A DNA stretch of 64,000 nt from Palsa-189 sp963803735 (lineage in GTDB: Bacteria > Acidobacteriota > Terriglobia > Acidiferrales > UBA7541), in assembly GCA_963803735.1 (NCBI GenBank), contig CAWDNV010000001.1, positions 434,001 through 498,000 of the forward strand. The letters are read 5' to 3'. Made by a program: the position numbers and the translations under genes. This document shows positions 34,791-43,791 of this stretch, piece after piece; within the stretch, counting starts at the first letter, position 1; each line of letters begins with the position of its first letter. The notes beneath the pieces are model-generated. The model was not told the origin of the DNA. It made no database searches and saw nothing but the letters and a program-made list of their open reading frames with translations.

Positions 34791-35840
34791 ATGTTGCGTC
34801 GAGGTTTCTTAGGAACGTTGTGCTGGGCCTGCATTCTTTCTTCTTCGCTGGTATTCGTGTTCGCGGGTACGGCATCTGCTCAGAACAATTACAAAGTGAT
34901 CCGCAGAATCCCGGTTGGAGGCGACGGCGGATGGGATTATCTGCGGGTGGATCCCGATGCAAAGCGCGTCTACATTGCGCGCGGCGATCACATGATGATC
35001 GTCGATGAGACCAGCGGCAAAGTAGTGGGCGATCTGCCGAATACGAAAGGCATCCACGGTACGGCTCTTGCGACCGATCTGGGCAAGGGCTACACCAGCA
35101 ACGGCGGAGCGGGCACAGTGACCGTCTATGATCTGAAGACGCTGAAGCCAATGACCGAGATCAAAACGACGGGCGACAATCCAGATTCTATTATTTATGA
35201 TCCCGCAACCAAGCGCGTCTTCACGATGAATGGCCGGGGCCTTAACTCCACCGTGATCGATGCCACCACCGACAAAGTGGTGGGCACAGTGGCTCTGGGC
35301 GGGAAACCCGAGGAGCCAGCGCTGGACGGGCGCGGCAACATGTACGTTAACCTGGAAGATAAAAGCTCGATCATGGCGTTTGATACGAAAACTCTGGCAG
35401 TGAAGGGGACCTGGTCTCTTGCGCCGTGCGACGGGCCCTCGGCTCTTGCCGCGGACACAAAAAACCATCGCTTCTTTGCAGCTTGCAGCAAGATGATCGC
35501 AGTATTCAACGCTGACACGAACAAGATAGTGGCGACGCCCGCAATTGGCGGAGATCCGGACGGCAATGGCTTCGATCCGGGTACGGGGCTGATTTTTGCC
35601 ACCTGCCGGGAGGGATTGCTGACGGTGATTCACGAAGATTCGCCGGATAAATACACCATCATTGGCAACGTCAACACGCAATTTGGCGCTCGTACGATGA
35701 CGCTCGATCCCAAGACGCATCACGTCTTCACCGAAACAGCAGACTACAAACCTGCGGGGGCACCGACCGCAGACAACCCCCGTCCGCGTCCGCAAGTCAT
35801 CCCCAACACATTTGTGCTTTTGGAAGTGGGGCCACAGTAG
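34791..35840 (+). CDS. YncE-like secreted beta-propeller protein
   Basis: 349 residues from the ATG at 34791, which follows a clean GAGGAGGAG; the frame opens at 34710. A signal peptide (SSSLVFVFAGTASAQ) leads to seven short repeats of the type GKVVGDLPNTKGIHGTALA, DLKTLKPMTEIKTTGDNPDS and DATTDKVVGTVALGGKPEEP, typical of YncE/PQQ-associated YVTN beta-propellers. Such proteins bind partners or DNA in the periplasm or act as scaffolds; no enzymatic motif is visible. It lies 106 bp after the RND pump, may be cotranscribed, and is closed by the strong hairpin at 35858. Confidence 0.8.
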   Translation: MLRRGFLGTLCWACILSSSLVFVFAGTASAQNNYKVIRRIPVGGDGGWDYLRVDPDAKRVYIARGDHMMIVDETSGKVVGDLPNTKGIHGTALATDLGKGYTSNGGAGTVTVYDLKTLKPMTEIKTTGDNPDSIIYDPATKRVFTMNGRGLNSTVIDATTDKVVGTVALGGKPEEPALDGRGNMYVNLEDKSSIMAFDTKTLAVKGTWSLAPCDGPSALAADTKNHRFFAACSKMIAVFNADTNKIVATPAIGGDPDGNGFDPGTGLIFATCREGLLTVIHEDSPDKYTIIGNVNTQFGARTMTLDPKTHHVFTETADYKPAGAPTADNPRPRPQVIPNTFVLLEVGPQ

Positions 35841-35857
35841 TTTCGTATTGAGATTTG

Positions 35858-35900
35858 CGTCTGGCTCCCGCTCACGGAGCAACTGAGCGGGAGCCAGACG
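35858..35900 (+). terminator. 17-bp perfect hairpin after the beta-propeller gene
   Basis: The arms 35858-35874 and 35884-35900 are perfectly complementary over 17 bases (core GGCTCCCGCTCA / TGAGCGGGAGCC) with a nine-base loop. It begins 18 bp after the stop codon. No T-run follows, so it is a terminator-like or RNA-stabilising hairpin and not a canonical intrinsic terminator. Confidence 0.6.
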
Positions 35901-36065
35901 GCCTCAAGTTGACCTGAACCCTCACCTACTATCTTCGCTGTATCCTCAACAAAATAAGGCGCTCTTGGTCGGGCCGTGGTGTATCCTGAAGGCTCCAGTT
36001 AGGCGGACTTCGTGAGGGCCGCCGCTGCCACGAAGGGCTTACCTCAGAGAAGCCGGGAGGACGCC

Positions 36066-36602
36066 ATGCGGCATATCCGAACAATCTTGATCGCGCTTAT
36101 CGGAGTTTCTTTGGTTTTGGTCCCGGGGCTACGCGCTGACAGCTTGCAATTAAAGAACGGCAATTTTGTGCAAGGCAAATATTTGGGTGGCACGGAGCGC
36201 GCGGTGCAATTTGAAGTGAACGGAAAGATTCGCCTTTATGGTATCGACGAAATCCTTTCTATCAACTTCGCCGCTGCATCTGCTGATGGAGGCATTCCCT
36301 CGAACGATGACGAGCAAAAGCTCCGCACAAACACAGGATCGAATTTCGTCGGTAGGGGTAACGGCGGATTCCGGACTGCCCCGGTAAGCCAGGCGAATGC
36401 GCGCAAGCCTCTCTCCCAGCGGACATCGCGGACCGAAAGCCACAGCGGGAAGTGTCAAGACCGAGACGTGCAGACCGGCGGATCTCCGCGATCCAACTGC
36501 ACTCATTTGGCGCCGAATTCGGATTCTAAGACGCGGATCGTCAAGGTTACGGCGCCATCTACCCGCGCTTTAGCCTCAAGTTCCTCGATCCTTTCTAATT
36601 AA
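36066..36602 (+). CDS. Secreted protein, C-terminal half apparently degenerate
   Basis: 178 residues from the ATG at 36066. A signal peptide (ILIALIGVSLVLVPGLRA) is followed by DSLQLKNGNFVQGKYLGGTE and VQFEVNGKIRLYGIDEILSI, an SH3-like motif seen at the start of longer exported acidobacterial proteins. In those, a glycine-rich or beta domain follows; here the tail (TGSNFVGRGN ... SQRTSRTESHSGKCQDRDVQ ... TRALASSSSILSN) is Ser/Arg-rich, lacks domain character and looks like a frame that has shifted or decayed. Annotate as a possible truncated gene. It follows the 17-bp hairpin and has no close partner. Confidence 0.45.
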   Translation: MRHIRTILIALIGVSLVLVPGLRADSLQLKNGNFVQGKYLGGTERAVQFEVNGKIRLYGIDEILSINFAAASADGGIPSNDDEQKLRTNTGSNFVGRGNGGFRTAPVSQANARKPLSQRTSRTESHSGKCQDRDVQTGGSPRSNCTHLAPNSDSKTRIVKVTAPSTRALASSSSILSN

Positions 36603-36796
36603 GAGCCACATTCATACCACCAGAGTGAGTCTCTGAGTCTCCTCATCCGCTTAAGCTATTGTCCCATTCTGATCCAGACGCTGGAATCCCGTGTACTCAT
36701 GCGCACCGGTGCCTAAAATCCTCTTGCGTGGCTGGTATTGGCGTGCTTAAGATACCGCACGTTTCAAAGATGCTGAACGTTTAAAGGAAAGAGTGG

Positions 36797-37213
36797 ATGC
36801 CGAAGGAGAAGCCCAAAGTTAATATCGGTGAGGTTATCCGAAGTTACCGCGGCCAGCGTGGACTATCGCAAGGTGACATTGAGCGCCGCACCGGGCTCCT
36901 CCGTTGTTACCTCTCGCGAGTTGAAAACGGGCACACCGTGCCGTCGCTCGAGACCCTGGCAAAAATAGCGGAAGCCATGGAGATCAGTTTGGCCGATTTT
37001 TTCCCAGGGACAGAAACAGCGCATGACCGTGACACGCAGAAAATGTTGGGCGAACTTTCCGAGGATGAGATTCGATTCCTGTCGGAGATCAAACGATACA
37101 GCACCAGCCTGTCGGACGGCGATAAGCGTCTCGTGTTAGCGATGATACGGAAAATGGCGAGCCTAATTCCTCCGCCGACGCGCAAGCCCGCCGTACGCCG
37201 CACCGCGTTCTAA
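36797..37213 (+). CDS. XRE-family helix-turn-helix regulator
   Basis: 138 residues. The DNA-binding domain (residues 10-66) reads IGEVIRSYRGQRGLSQGDIE, then RRTGLLRCYLSRVENGHTVP and SLETLAKIAEAMEISLADFF, a classic five-helix XRE fold. The C-terminal part (ELSEDEIRFLSEIKRYSTSL) is helical and may dimerise. Such regulators are very common in Acidobacteriota and often control their own promoter. Directly upstream, ACGTTT-based direct repeats at 36759-36764 and 36777-36782 (18 bp apart) and GCTTAAG copies at 36649 and 36745 could be operator elements. No target gene is obvious. Confidence 0.8.
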   Translation: MPKEKPKVNIGEVIRSYRGQRGLSQGDIERRTGLLRCYLSRVENGHTVPSLETLAKIAEAMEISLADFFPGTETAHDRDTQKMLGELSEDEIRFLSEIKRYSTSLSDGDKRLVLAMIRKMASLIPPPTRKPAVRRTAF

Positions 37214-37321
37214 ACCCAAACTCGTCTTTCAACTTTCGTTTCTAATTGCGCATTTAAGTGGCACACGTGCACTCGCATACGTCCGCCCTAACACCCGATT
37301 TTCGGGGCGCGCTGGCCGGAA

Positions 37322-38503
37322 TCAGGCATCTTCGGGGCTGGGCCGCGGGGATTTGACCGGACGGAAGACGCTGTCCAGCACCTCTCCCAAGGTAGTCGCG
37401 AATTGTTTCCAAAGGCGCTTCTTAAGGGATGTGTAATTCTGCGCTCCGCAGAAAAGATCAGCGATAAGCTTGCTAAATGTGGTGCTGCGGTCAATAAACT
37501 GGATCATGCGGGTGGTGACGGAGCCGCCCAAGAAGCGTCCATGATAGAAGGTGCGGGCGATATGCGCGGCCACTTCCAGATCGGCGGAAAAATCATCACG
37601 TACGCGGCGGGGATAAGCTTCGGGCTCACCGGAAATCAGTGATTCTGCCAGGAGTTCTCCCGAACGCAATGCGTAATATAGGCCTTCGCCGGTAATTGGA
37701 TCGACCCAGCCGGCAGCGTCTCCGATCAGGGCCCAATTGTGCCCGGCCACACGACGTGAGGCCAGGGTATGAGCGCGCGGGGAGGGTAAAACATGACTAT
37801 AGAAACGCGCTCCGTCGGCGGAAATGCGTTCCTCGTGCATGAATTGCTCGAGATGCCGATGCAATTCGCGGCTCGTGTGCCGGTTCAGGCTGCCGCATAT
37901 CCCCACGGAAAGATGGTCGCAGCGTGGGAAAGACCAGATGTAACCTTGCAAGCCGCGCACGAATTTCACCTGAATGCCGTCCGCGCAGGAAGGAACGAAA
38001 TAGCCGAGCGTCATCTCCAGGTCCGCGGGGTCTAAGGCGCGAGTGGCAGGGAAAAATGAGTTGCGCGCGCCCGAGGCCAAGATAAGGAAATCGGCGTGCT
38101 GGACCACATTTTCGGAGGTAAACGAGGGAGATTCCGCGCGGACGTCTACCGAGCCCACCCGGGAATGGACGATACGGCATCCGGCCCGTTCTGCACGCTC
38201 CAAGAGAAGCCCATTCAGCACGGCGCGAGAATAGATGACGATGGGATGGTCCAGGCACAGGTGGGCGCGATGGCCATTGGGGGAGATGAGTTCGATTTGT
38301 TGAATCAACTTCTTGGATTGAGGACCATTGAGCAGAAAAGGATAATTGACGAGGGCTTTGTGTGTGAGGCCTCCGCCGCAGGGTTTCTCCCAAGCAAGGT
38401 GCTCATCGAAAATTGTGACTTCGAAACCGGCGGACGCAAGCCGTTCACCGCACAAAGCGCCGGATGGCCCTCCACCCACAATGGCAATTCGCCGAACAGG
38501 CAT
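37322..38503 (-). CDS. FAD-dependent oxidoreductase, geranylgeranyl-reductase-like
   Basis: 393 residues from the ATG at 38503, which places the FAD-binding loop RRIAIVGGGPSGALCGERLA at the N-terminus; the frame opens at 38575 but adds an unlikely leader. KPCGGGLTHKAL and the later GDAAGWVDPITGEGLYYALR (second FAD contact) match the geranylgeranyl diphosphate reductase / lycopene-cyclase-like flavoprotein group (GGR family), which saturates isoprenoid chains of lipids, menaquinone or carotenoid precursors. The length is a little short of plant-type enzymes and lacks a C-terminal membrane motif. The substrate is not determinable. It diverges from rfaE2-mfd. Confidence 0.75.
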   Translation of the reverse strand: MPVRRIAIVGGGPSGALCGERLASAGFEVTIFDEHLAWEKPCGGGLTHKALVNYPFLLNGPQSKKLIQQIELISPNGHRAHLCLDHPIVIYSRAVLNGLLLERAERAGCRIVHSRVGSVDVRAESPSFTSENVVQHADFLILASGARNSFFPATRALDPADLEMTLGYFVPSCADGIQVKFVRGLQGYIWSFPRCDHLSVGICGSLNRHTSRELHRHLEQFMHEERISADGARFYSHVLPSPRAHTLASRRVAGHNWALIGDAAGWVDPITGEGLYYALRSGELLAESLISGEPEAYPRRVRDDFSADLEVAAHIARTFYHGRFLGGSVTTRMIQFIDRSTTFSKLIADLFCGAQNYTSLKKRLWKQFATTLGEVLDSVFRPVKSPRPSPEDA

Positions 38504-38730
38504 GTTCCAACTCTCTTCCACCGCGGATGGGGTCAGGATGGGGCGGGCTCGGTTGACGTCAGCCGTCGCGAGCATCCTATGGACGATGGAGTATAACGAG
38601 CAGTTTAATCAGCAACCTGGCTGAGTATATCACCGGAATACGAATGTGACCGGCAGGTGCCGCGCTCCGGCGCGCAAAAGGCACGCGTGTTAATATTTGG
38701 TATCTGAGGGCCTTGCCACTTAGGAAACCG

Positions 38731-39231
38731 ATGGGCCGTATTGTCTCGCAAGAAGAACTGATCGCGCTTCTCAACCGTCCCAACCGCGGCTCGCGGCGAG
38801 TTGTCTTTACGAACGGCTGCTTCGACCTGCTGCATCCTGGGCATATCCGCACGTTGGAGGAGGCGCGTGCGCTCGGCGATATTCTCGTTATTGCATTGAA
38901 TGAGGACGCTAGCGTGCGCAAATCGAAGGGCGATTCGCGGCCTGTTATCGCTGAGAACGAACGTGCCGAATTATTAGCGGCGCTGGAAGCAGTCGATTTC
39001 GTGGTTCTCTTCGGCGAGCCCACACCGCGCGAATTGATCGCTAAGTTGGTGCCCGATGTCCTCGTCAAGGGCGCCGATTGGGGCTCAACGGAGATAGTGG
39101 GCCGTGAGGAAGTAGAAAAAGCCGGGGGGCGCGTCGTTTCCATAGCTTTGGAACCGGGATATTCCACAACCAGCATTTTGCAAAGGATTGGCAAGCTCTC
39201 ACAGAACCGTTCTCATCCGGCGATCCCCTAA
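38731..39231 (+). CDS. rfaE2: D-glycero-beta-D-manno-heptose 1-phosphate adenylyltransferase
   Basis: 166 residues from the ATG at 38731 (AGGA six bases before). It activates heptose-1-phosphate with ATP to ADP-heptose for lipopolysaccharide core. The nucleotidyltransferase motif VFTNGCFDLLHPGHIRTLEE contains HxGH, and VKGADW ... STTSILQRI is the closing loop. It is the stand-alone C-terminal (HldE2) type, with no sugar kinase domain attached and no kinase gene nearby. Its stop overlaps the mfd start as TAATG, so the two are translationally coupled, an unrelated pairing of envelope and repair genes. Confidence 0.9.
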   Translation: MGRIVSQEELIALLNRPNRGSRRVVFTNGCFDLLHPGHIRTLEEARALGDILVIALNEDASVRKSKGDSRPVIAENERAELLAALEAVDFVVLFGEPTPRELIAKLVPDVLVKGADWGSTEIVGREEVEKAGGRVVSIALEPGYSTTSILQRIGKLSQNRSHPAIP

Positions 39232-42200
39232 TGCTTTTCCCAGCCGTCACTGAGCTTTTCGGCCATTTGGCACAGCTTCCCGTTTTGGACGAGGCGTTTG
39301 AAGCGCTTCGGCGTGGTTCCCTTGCCGAGGAGCTGGCGGGGTTAACCAATCCTGTCAAAGCCCTTATTGTGGCGCTTGCGGCGGCAGAGCTGCGAAGGCC
39401 GATTGTGGTGCTTGTAGAGGACGAACGCCGAGCCGCATCTCTTCTAGAGCCGCTGCAGTTTTTTCAGCGCACGCTGAGCGGCAATTCCGCCGGCCCGGTT
39501 TTATTGCTCCCCGCGCTCGATAAGCTGCCGGGATTGGGCGCAGGTCCACATCCGGAAATCCTCGAAGAGCGTGCCTCTACCCTTTCGCGCTACGTCAGTG
39601 GCCAAAGCTCGATCATCGTGGCGCCGATCGAGGCTTCGCTGCTGGGTTTCGCTCCTACCGAATTTTATGAATCATTGTCGCTCTCGCTTGAGCGAGATGC
39701 AGAAATTTCTCTTAAGGAAGTTATCGCGCATCTTTCAGAGACGGGATACATCCGCACCGAACTGGTGGACATGGAAGGGCAGTTCAGCGTGCGCGGCGGC
39801 ATACTGGATGTTTTTCCTGCCGAAGCGGCTAAGCCTGTGCGTATCGAGCTTCTCGGAGATACGGTCGAGGCCTTGCGCGAATTTGATCCGGAGACGCAGC
39901 GCTCTACAGGACCGGTTAGCCGCGCGATTTTGCCACCGCTAACCGAGTTCCCGCTAACTCCGAGTCAGCGTGAAGACAAGGATTCGAAATCGTCCCGATT
40001 TTGGCTCGCACAAGATGCCGGCGAGAAACCAACGACGCTTTTTGACCTTCGCGAAGACACATTGGTCGTCCTGGATGAACCAGAGCAAATCACTCAAAAG
40101 GCGGAGAAGTCTCGGGATCGCCTGCTAGCGGATTCTGCTTCGCTGGGCCGAGATGGAGCGGGTCCTTTGGTTTTGTCCGAAGACGGGTGGAAGCAAGCTC
40201 TGGAGCAGCGTCAGCGGTTTAGCCTGGAGGAATTGGGGCTTCATCGGGACGGCCAAGAGCCGCGCATGCTGTTGGTTCAGCCCACGGCACGTTATCACGG
40301 ACAAATCCAGCCCTTTCTGGACGAAATTCGCAAAAGATTGAGCTCGGGGGAGGAAGTGTTAGTCAGCGCAGCGAGTTCCGGCGAACTCGAGCGGCTTGCT
40401 GACCTTTGCCGTGAATATGATGTGCCTTATCGCCTGGGGGAACTCGAACACAGTGCAACCGGAGCGAGGCTGGTGGACGAAGTCACCTCCGGAAGTGCAC
40501 CGGCAGCCTTGTTGCTGCGCGCTCCGCTGGCGGAGGGCTTCGTAATCCCAGAAGCGGATCTGACGTTTTACGGTACCGGAGATCTTTTCGAGACCGCACC
40601 GGTGCACGAACGGCCTAGGGCACGTCCGAAAACAGCGGGTTTCTTCAGTGACTTCAGCGAACTCAAAGCTGGGGATTACGTGGTGCACATGGATCACGGA
40701 ATCGGCCAATTCGAGGGCCTGCAGACCATCGAGAACGATGGTCGCCGCGGTGAGTTCATGCGCCTGCAGTATGCGGATGACGCGCGGCTTTATGTGCCCC
40801 TGGAGCGCCTGGATCTGGTTCAGAGCTATCGCTCTCTGGAGGGTGCGAAGCCGCAACTCGACCGGCTGGGTGGAACGGCTTGGGTGGCACGCAAGACTCG
40901 CGTTCGCAAATCAGTCACCGATCTCGCCGACAAGTTGCTGGAATTGTACGCGGAGCGGAAAACGGCGTCGGGTTTTGGATTCACGCCCGACGTACCCTGG
41001 CAGCATGAATTCGAAGATGCGTTTGAATTTTCGGAGACGCCCGATCAAGCGACAGCTATTGCCGATATCAAGCGCGACATGGAAGCGTCCACGCCGATGG
41101 ATCGGCTGCTCTGCGGCGACGTGGGATACGGGAAAACCGAGGTGGCCATGCGGGCGGCGTTCAAGGCGGTGGCCAATTCCAAACAAGTTGCAGTACTCGC
41201 GCCCACTACAGTCTTAGTGTTTCAGCACTACGAGACATTTCGGCGTCGCATGGCCGCATTTCCGATACGCATCGACATGCTGAGCCGATTCCGCAGCGCA
41301 CGGGAACAAAAGGACACGCTGGCGGCGGTGGAGGCGGGCAAGGTCGATATTCTGATTGGCACGCACCGTCTGCTTTCACGTGACGTGCATTTCCACGACC
41401 TGGGCTTGCTGATCGTTGATGAGGAACAACGCTTTGGAGTGACCCACAAAGAACGGCTGAAGGAAATGAGCCGGAACGTGGATGTGCTGACGATGACCGC
41501 CACTCCGATTCCGCGCACGTTGAATATGTCGCTCGTGGGCCTGCGGGATATGTCGGTAATCGAAACGCCACCAAAAGACCGGCTTGCGATTCAGACGGTG
41601 GTGGCGCCTTTTTCGGAATCGATTATCCGACGAGCAATCTCGGAGGAACTTGAACGCGGAGGGCAGGTATTCTTCGTGCATAACCGCGTGGAATCGATTT
41701 ATTCGATGGCAGCTTTGATTCAAAAGCTCGTCCCAAAGGCTAGGATCGTGGTCGGGCACGGTCAGATGGGTGAACGCGAACTCGAAAAAGTGATGCTCAA
41801 ATTCGTTCGTGACGAGGCCGATGTGCTCATATCCACCACGATCATTGAAAATGGCCTCGACATCCCGCGTGCCAATACGATTATCGTGAATCGCGGCGAC
41901 CGTTTTGGTCTATCCGAGCTTTATCAGCTCCGCGGCCGCGTAGGGCGTTCCAACCAGCGCGCCTATGCGTACCTGCTGGTGCCTCCGGAGGCCTCTCTAA
42001 CTCCGATAGCGAGGCGCAGACTTGCTGCGCTGCGCGAATTTAGCGAGCTTGGCGCCGGCTTTCGCATTGCGGCCCTCGATTTGGAATTGCGCGGCGCGGG
42101 AAATCTGCTGGGCCGTGAGCAACACGGGCACATTGCTGCGATCGGATTCGATCTCTACACCCAAATGCTGGAGCGGGCGGTATCTGCCAAGAAGGGGGAA

Positions 42201-42653
42201 GCAGAGCAGCCGGAGCTTCGCGCCACGCTGAACCTTGGCATGGATATTCGCATTCCGCCCGAGTATCTGCCCAGCGAAAGCCTGCGATTGCGTACCTACA
42301 AGCGGATCGCAGAAATACGCAACGAGACAGAGAGCGAAACGCTTCGGCGGGAACTCGCAGATCGCTTTGGCCCGCCTCCGCCTGCCATCGATAATCTATT
42401 GGACTATGCAGTCTTGAAATCTCTGTGTGAGAGGCTGCAAATCTCGTCTGTGGATCGCCGGGGGAATGAGGCCGCCATCAAATTCCACCCCACCACCACG
42501 GTCAGTCCAGAACGATTGGTGCGTCTGGTGCGAAAGCAAAAGGGTACAAAACTTGATCCTAGCGGCGTGCTGACGATTACTTTAGAACGCAGTAATAAGA
42601 GCATCGCAGAGGCCATCCGAAACGTATTGCTTCCACTGGAAACGGGGAGCTAG
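39231..42653 (+). CDS. mfd: Transcription-repair coupling factor Mfd
   Basis: 1,140 residues, full length. It displaces RNA polymerase stalled at lesions and recruits UvrA. Modules in order: UvrB-homology domains (1-370), the CarD/RID-like polymerase-interaction domain (about 475-545, LKAGDYVVHMDHGIGQFEGL), the SF2 translocase with Walker A LLCGDVGYGKTEVAM near residue 625, the DEEQR motif VDEEQRFGVTHKERLKEM near 730, RGRVGRS-type motif VI (LRGRVGRSNQRAYAYLL) and the C-terminal TRCF domain (PPEYLPSESLRLRTYKRIAE). The start overlaps rfaE2 by one base. It is followed immediately by the peptidyl-prolyl isomerase gene. Confidence 0.97.
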   Translation: MLFPAVTELFGHLAQLPVLDEAFEALRRGSLAEELAGLTNPVKALIVALAAAELRRPIVVLVEDERRAASLLEPLQFFQRTLSGNSAGPVLLLPALDKLPGLGAGPHPEILEERASTLSRYVSGQSSIIVAPIEASLLGFAPTEFYESLSLSLERDAEISLKEVIAHLSETGYIRTELVDMEGQFSVRGGILDVFPAEAAKPVRIELLGDTVEALREFDPETQRSTGPVSRAILPPLTEFPLTPSQREDKDSKSSRFWLAQDAGEKPTTLFDLREDTLVVLDEPEQITQKAEKSRDRLLADSASLGRDGAGPLVLSEDGWKQALEQRQRFSLEELGLHRDGQEPRMLLVQPTARYHGQIQPFLDEIRKRLSSGEEVLVSAASSGELERLADLCREYDVPYRLGELEHSATGARLVDEVTSGSAPAALLLRAPLAEGFVIPEADLTFYGTGDLFETAPVHERPRARPKTAGFFSDFSELKAGDYVVHMDHGIGQFEGLQTIENDGRRGEFMRLQYADDARLYVPLERLDLVQSYRSLEGAKPQLDRLGGTAWVARKTRVRKSVTDLADKLLELYAERKTASGFGFTPDVPWQHEFEDAFEFSETPDQATAIADIKRDMEASTPMDRLLCGDVGYGKTEVAMRAAFKAVANSKQVAVLAPTTVLVFQHYETFRRRMAAFPIRIDMLSRFRSAREQKDTLAAVEAGKVDILIGTHRLLSRDVHFHDLGLLIVDEEQRFGVTHKERLKEMSRNVDVLTMTATPIPRTLNMSLVGLRDMSVIETPPKDRLAIQTVVAPFSESIIRRAISEELERGGQVFFVHNRVESIYSMAALIQKLVPKARIVVGHGQMGERELEKVMLKFVRDEADVLISTTIIENGLDIPRANTIIVNRGDRFGLSELYQLRGRVGRSNQRAYAYLLVPPEASLTPIARRRLAALREFSELGAGFRIAALDLELRGAGNLLGREQHGHIAAIGFDLYTQMLERAVSAKKGEAEQPELRATLNLGMDIRIPPEYLPSESLRLRTYKRIAEIRNETESETLRRELADRFGPPPPAIDNLLDYAVLKSLCERLQISSVDRRGNEAAIKFHPTTTVSPERLVRLVRKQKGTKLDPSGVLTITLERSNKSIAEAIRNVLLPLETGS

Positions 42654-42654
42654 A

Positions 42655-43791
42655 ATGCGGAATACGCAAAGGAGAAGGATGTTAAAGAACGGATATATCT
42701 GGGCGGGGTTAATCCTTATGGCCCCGGCGTTCTCCTGCTTGGCGCAGAGCAAGAGCGTAGTGGTTGAAGAGGTGGTTGCGCGAGTCAACAACGAGGTCAT
42801 CACTCGCAGTGACCTGGAGCATGCCCGAAGCGAGATGCAACAGGAGGCCCAGCAAGATTGCCCTAAGTGCACGCCCGAAGAGATCAATCAGAAAGTGGCG
42901 GCGGAAGATAAGAACGTGCTGCGCGACCTGATCGACAATTCTCTGCTCGTTCAACGCGGCAAAGACTCGGGGGTCAATGTCGAAACGGATGTGATCAAGC
43001 GTCTGGATGACATTCGCATTCAGAACAAGATTCCGACGATGGAAGAGCTCGAGACGCAGATTGACAAGAGCGGTGTTTCCTTTGAGGACTTCAAAAACAA
43101 CATCAGGAATCAGCTGATCCAGCAGGAAGTGATTCGGCATGAAGTCGGCTCGAAGATCATCCTGGATCATGCGCAGGTGCAAAAATATTACGACGAACAC
43201 AAAAGCGAATTCACCCGTCCCGAGCAGGTTACGCTGCGAGAGATCTTCGTAAGTACCGAAGGTAAGCCGGAATCCGAGACACCAGCATTGCGAAAGAAAG
43301 CCGATGAACTCCTGCAGCGGGTTAAAAACGGTGAGGATTTTGGAGAACTGGCCAAACATTTTTCCGACGGCAGCACAGCCAAGCAGGGCGGAGACTTAGG
43401 CAAATTTCAGCATGGCCAACTCGCGTCCAACATCGAGCAAGCAGTGTTTGCTCTGCAGCGACTTCAGACGACGGACGTGATTCCGACGAAAACGGGTTTT
43501 TTGCTCCTGCAAGTGGGGGAACACTACGCCGCCGGCGAGCAGCCAGAAGACAAAGTTGAAAACGAAATAATGGACCGCCTTTACAACGAGCGGCTGCGTC
43601 CCGGGCTACGTGCATATCTGGAAACGCTGCGTGAGGAAAGCTATGTTTTAGTCAAGCCTGGATATGCGGATACCGCAGCCGTGCCGTCCAGCACCATCGA
43701 AGAGGTTCCTCCGACGCCTGACGACGATAAGAAAAAGAAGAAGTCTGCGCCGACGCCGAACACGCCCGTGCCAGGCAGTAAACCCGACTGA
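42655..43791 (+). CDS. SurA-like periplasmic peptidyl-prolyl isomerase (parvulin)
   Basis: 378 residues. A signal peptide (GYIWAGLILMAPAFSCLAQ) precedes a SurA N-terminal chaperone domain (VVARVNNEVITRSDLEHARS) and a single parvulin domain (about residues 185-290, VTLREIFVST, FGELAKHFSDGSTAKQGGDL). It assists folding of outer-membrane proteins in the periplasm. Two starts are possible: 42655 (GGGGAG ahead) and 42679 (AAGGAGAAGG ahead), the second giving a more typical signal. The C-terminal tail (DDDKKKKKSAPTPNTPVP) is Lys/Pro-rich. One base separates it from mfd and none from the nuclease gene, so it is part of the operon. Confidence 0.9.
   Translation: MRNTQRRRMLKNGYIWAGLILMAPAFSCLAQSKSVVVEEVVARVNNEVITRSDLEHARSEMQQEAQQDCPKCTPEEINQKVAAEDKNVLRDLIDNSLLVQRGKDSGVNVETDVIKRLDDIRIQNKIPTMEELETQIDKSGVSFEDFKNNIRNQLIQQEVIRHEVGSKIILDHAQVQKYYDEHKSEFTRPEQVTLREIFVSTEGKPESETPALRKKADELLQRVKNGEDFGELAKHFSDGSTAKQGGDLGKFQHGQLASNIEQAVFALQRLQTTDVIPTKTGFLLLQVGEHYAAGEQPEDKVENEIMDRLYNERLRPGLRAYLETLREESYVLVKPGYADTAAVPSSTIEEVPPTPDDDKKKKKSAPTPNTPVPGSKPD

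Noticed and set aside
34809..35882. 357-codon minus-strand frame
   Set aside because: Antisense to the YncE-like beta-propeller; composition typical of a reverse shadow.
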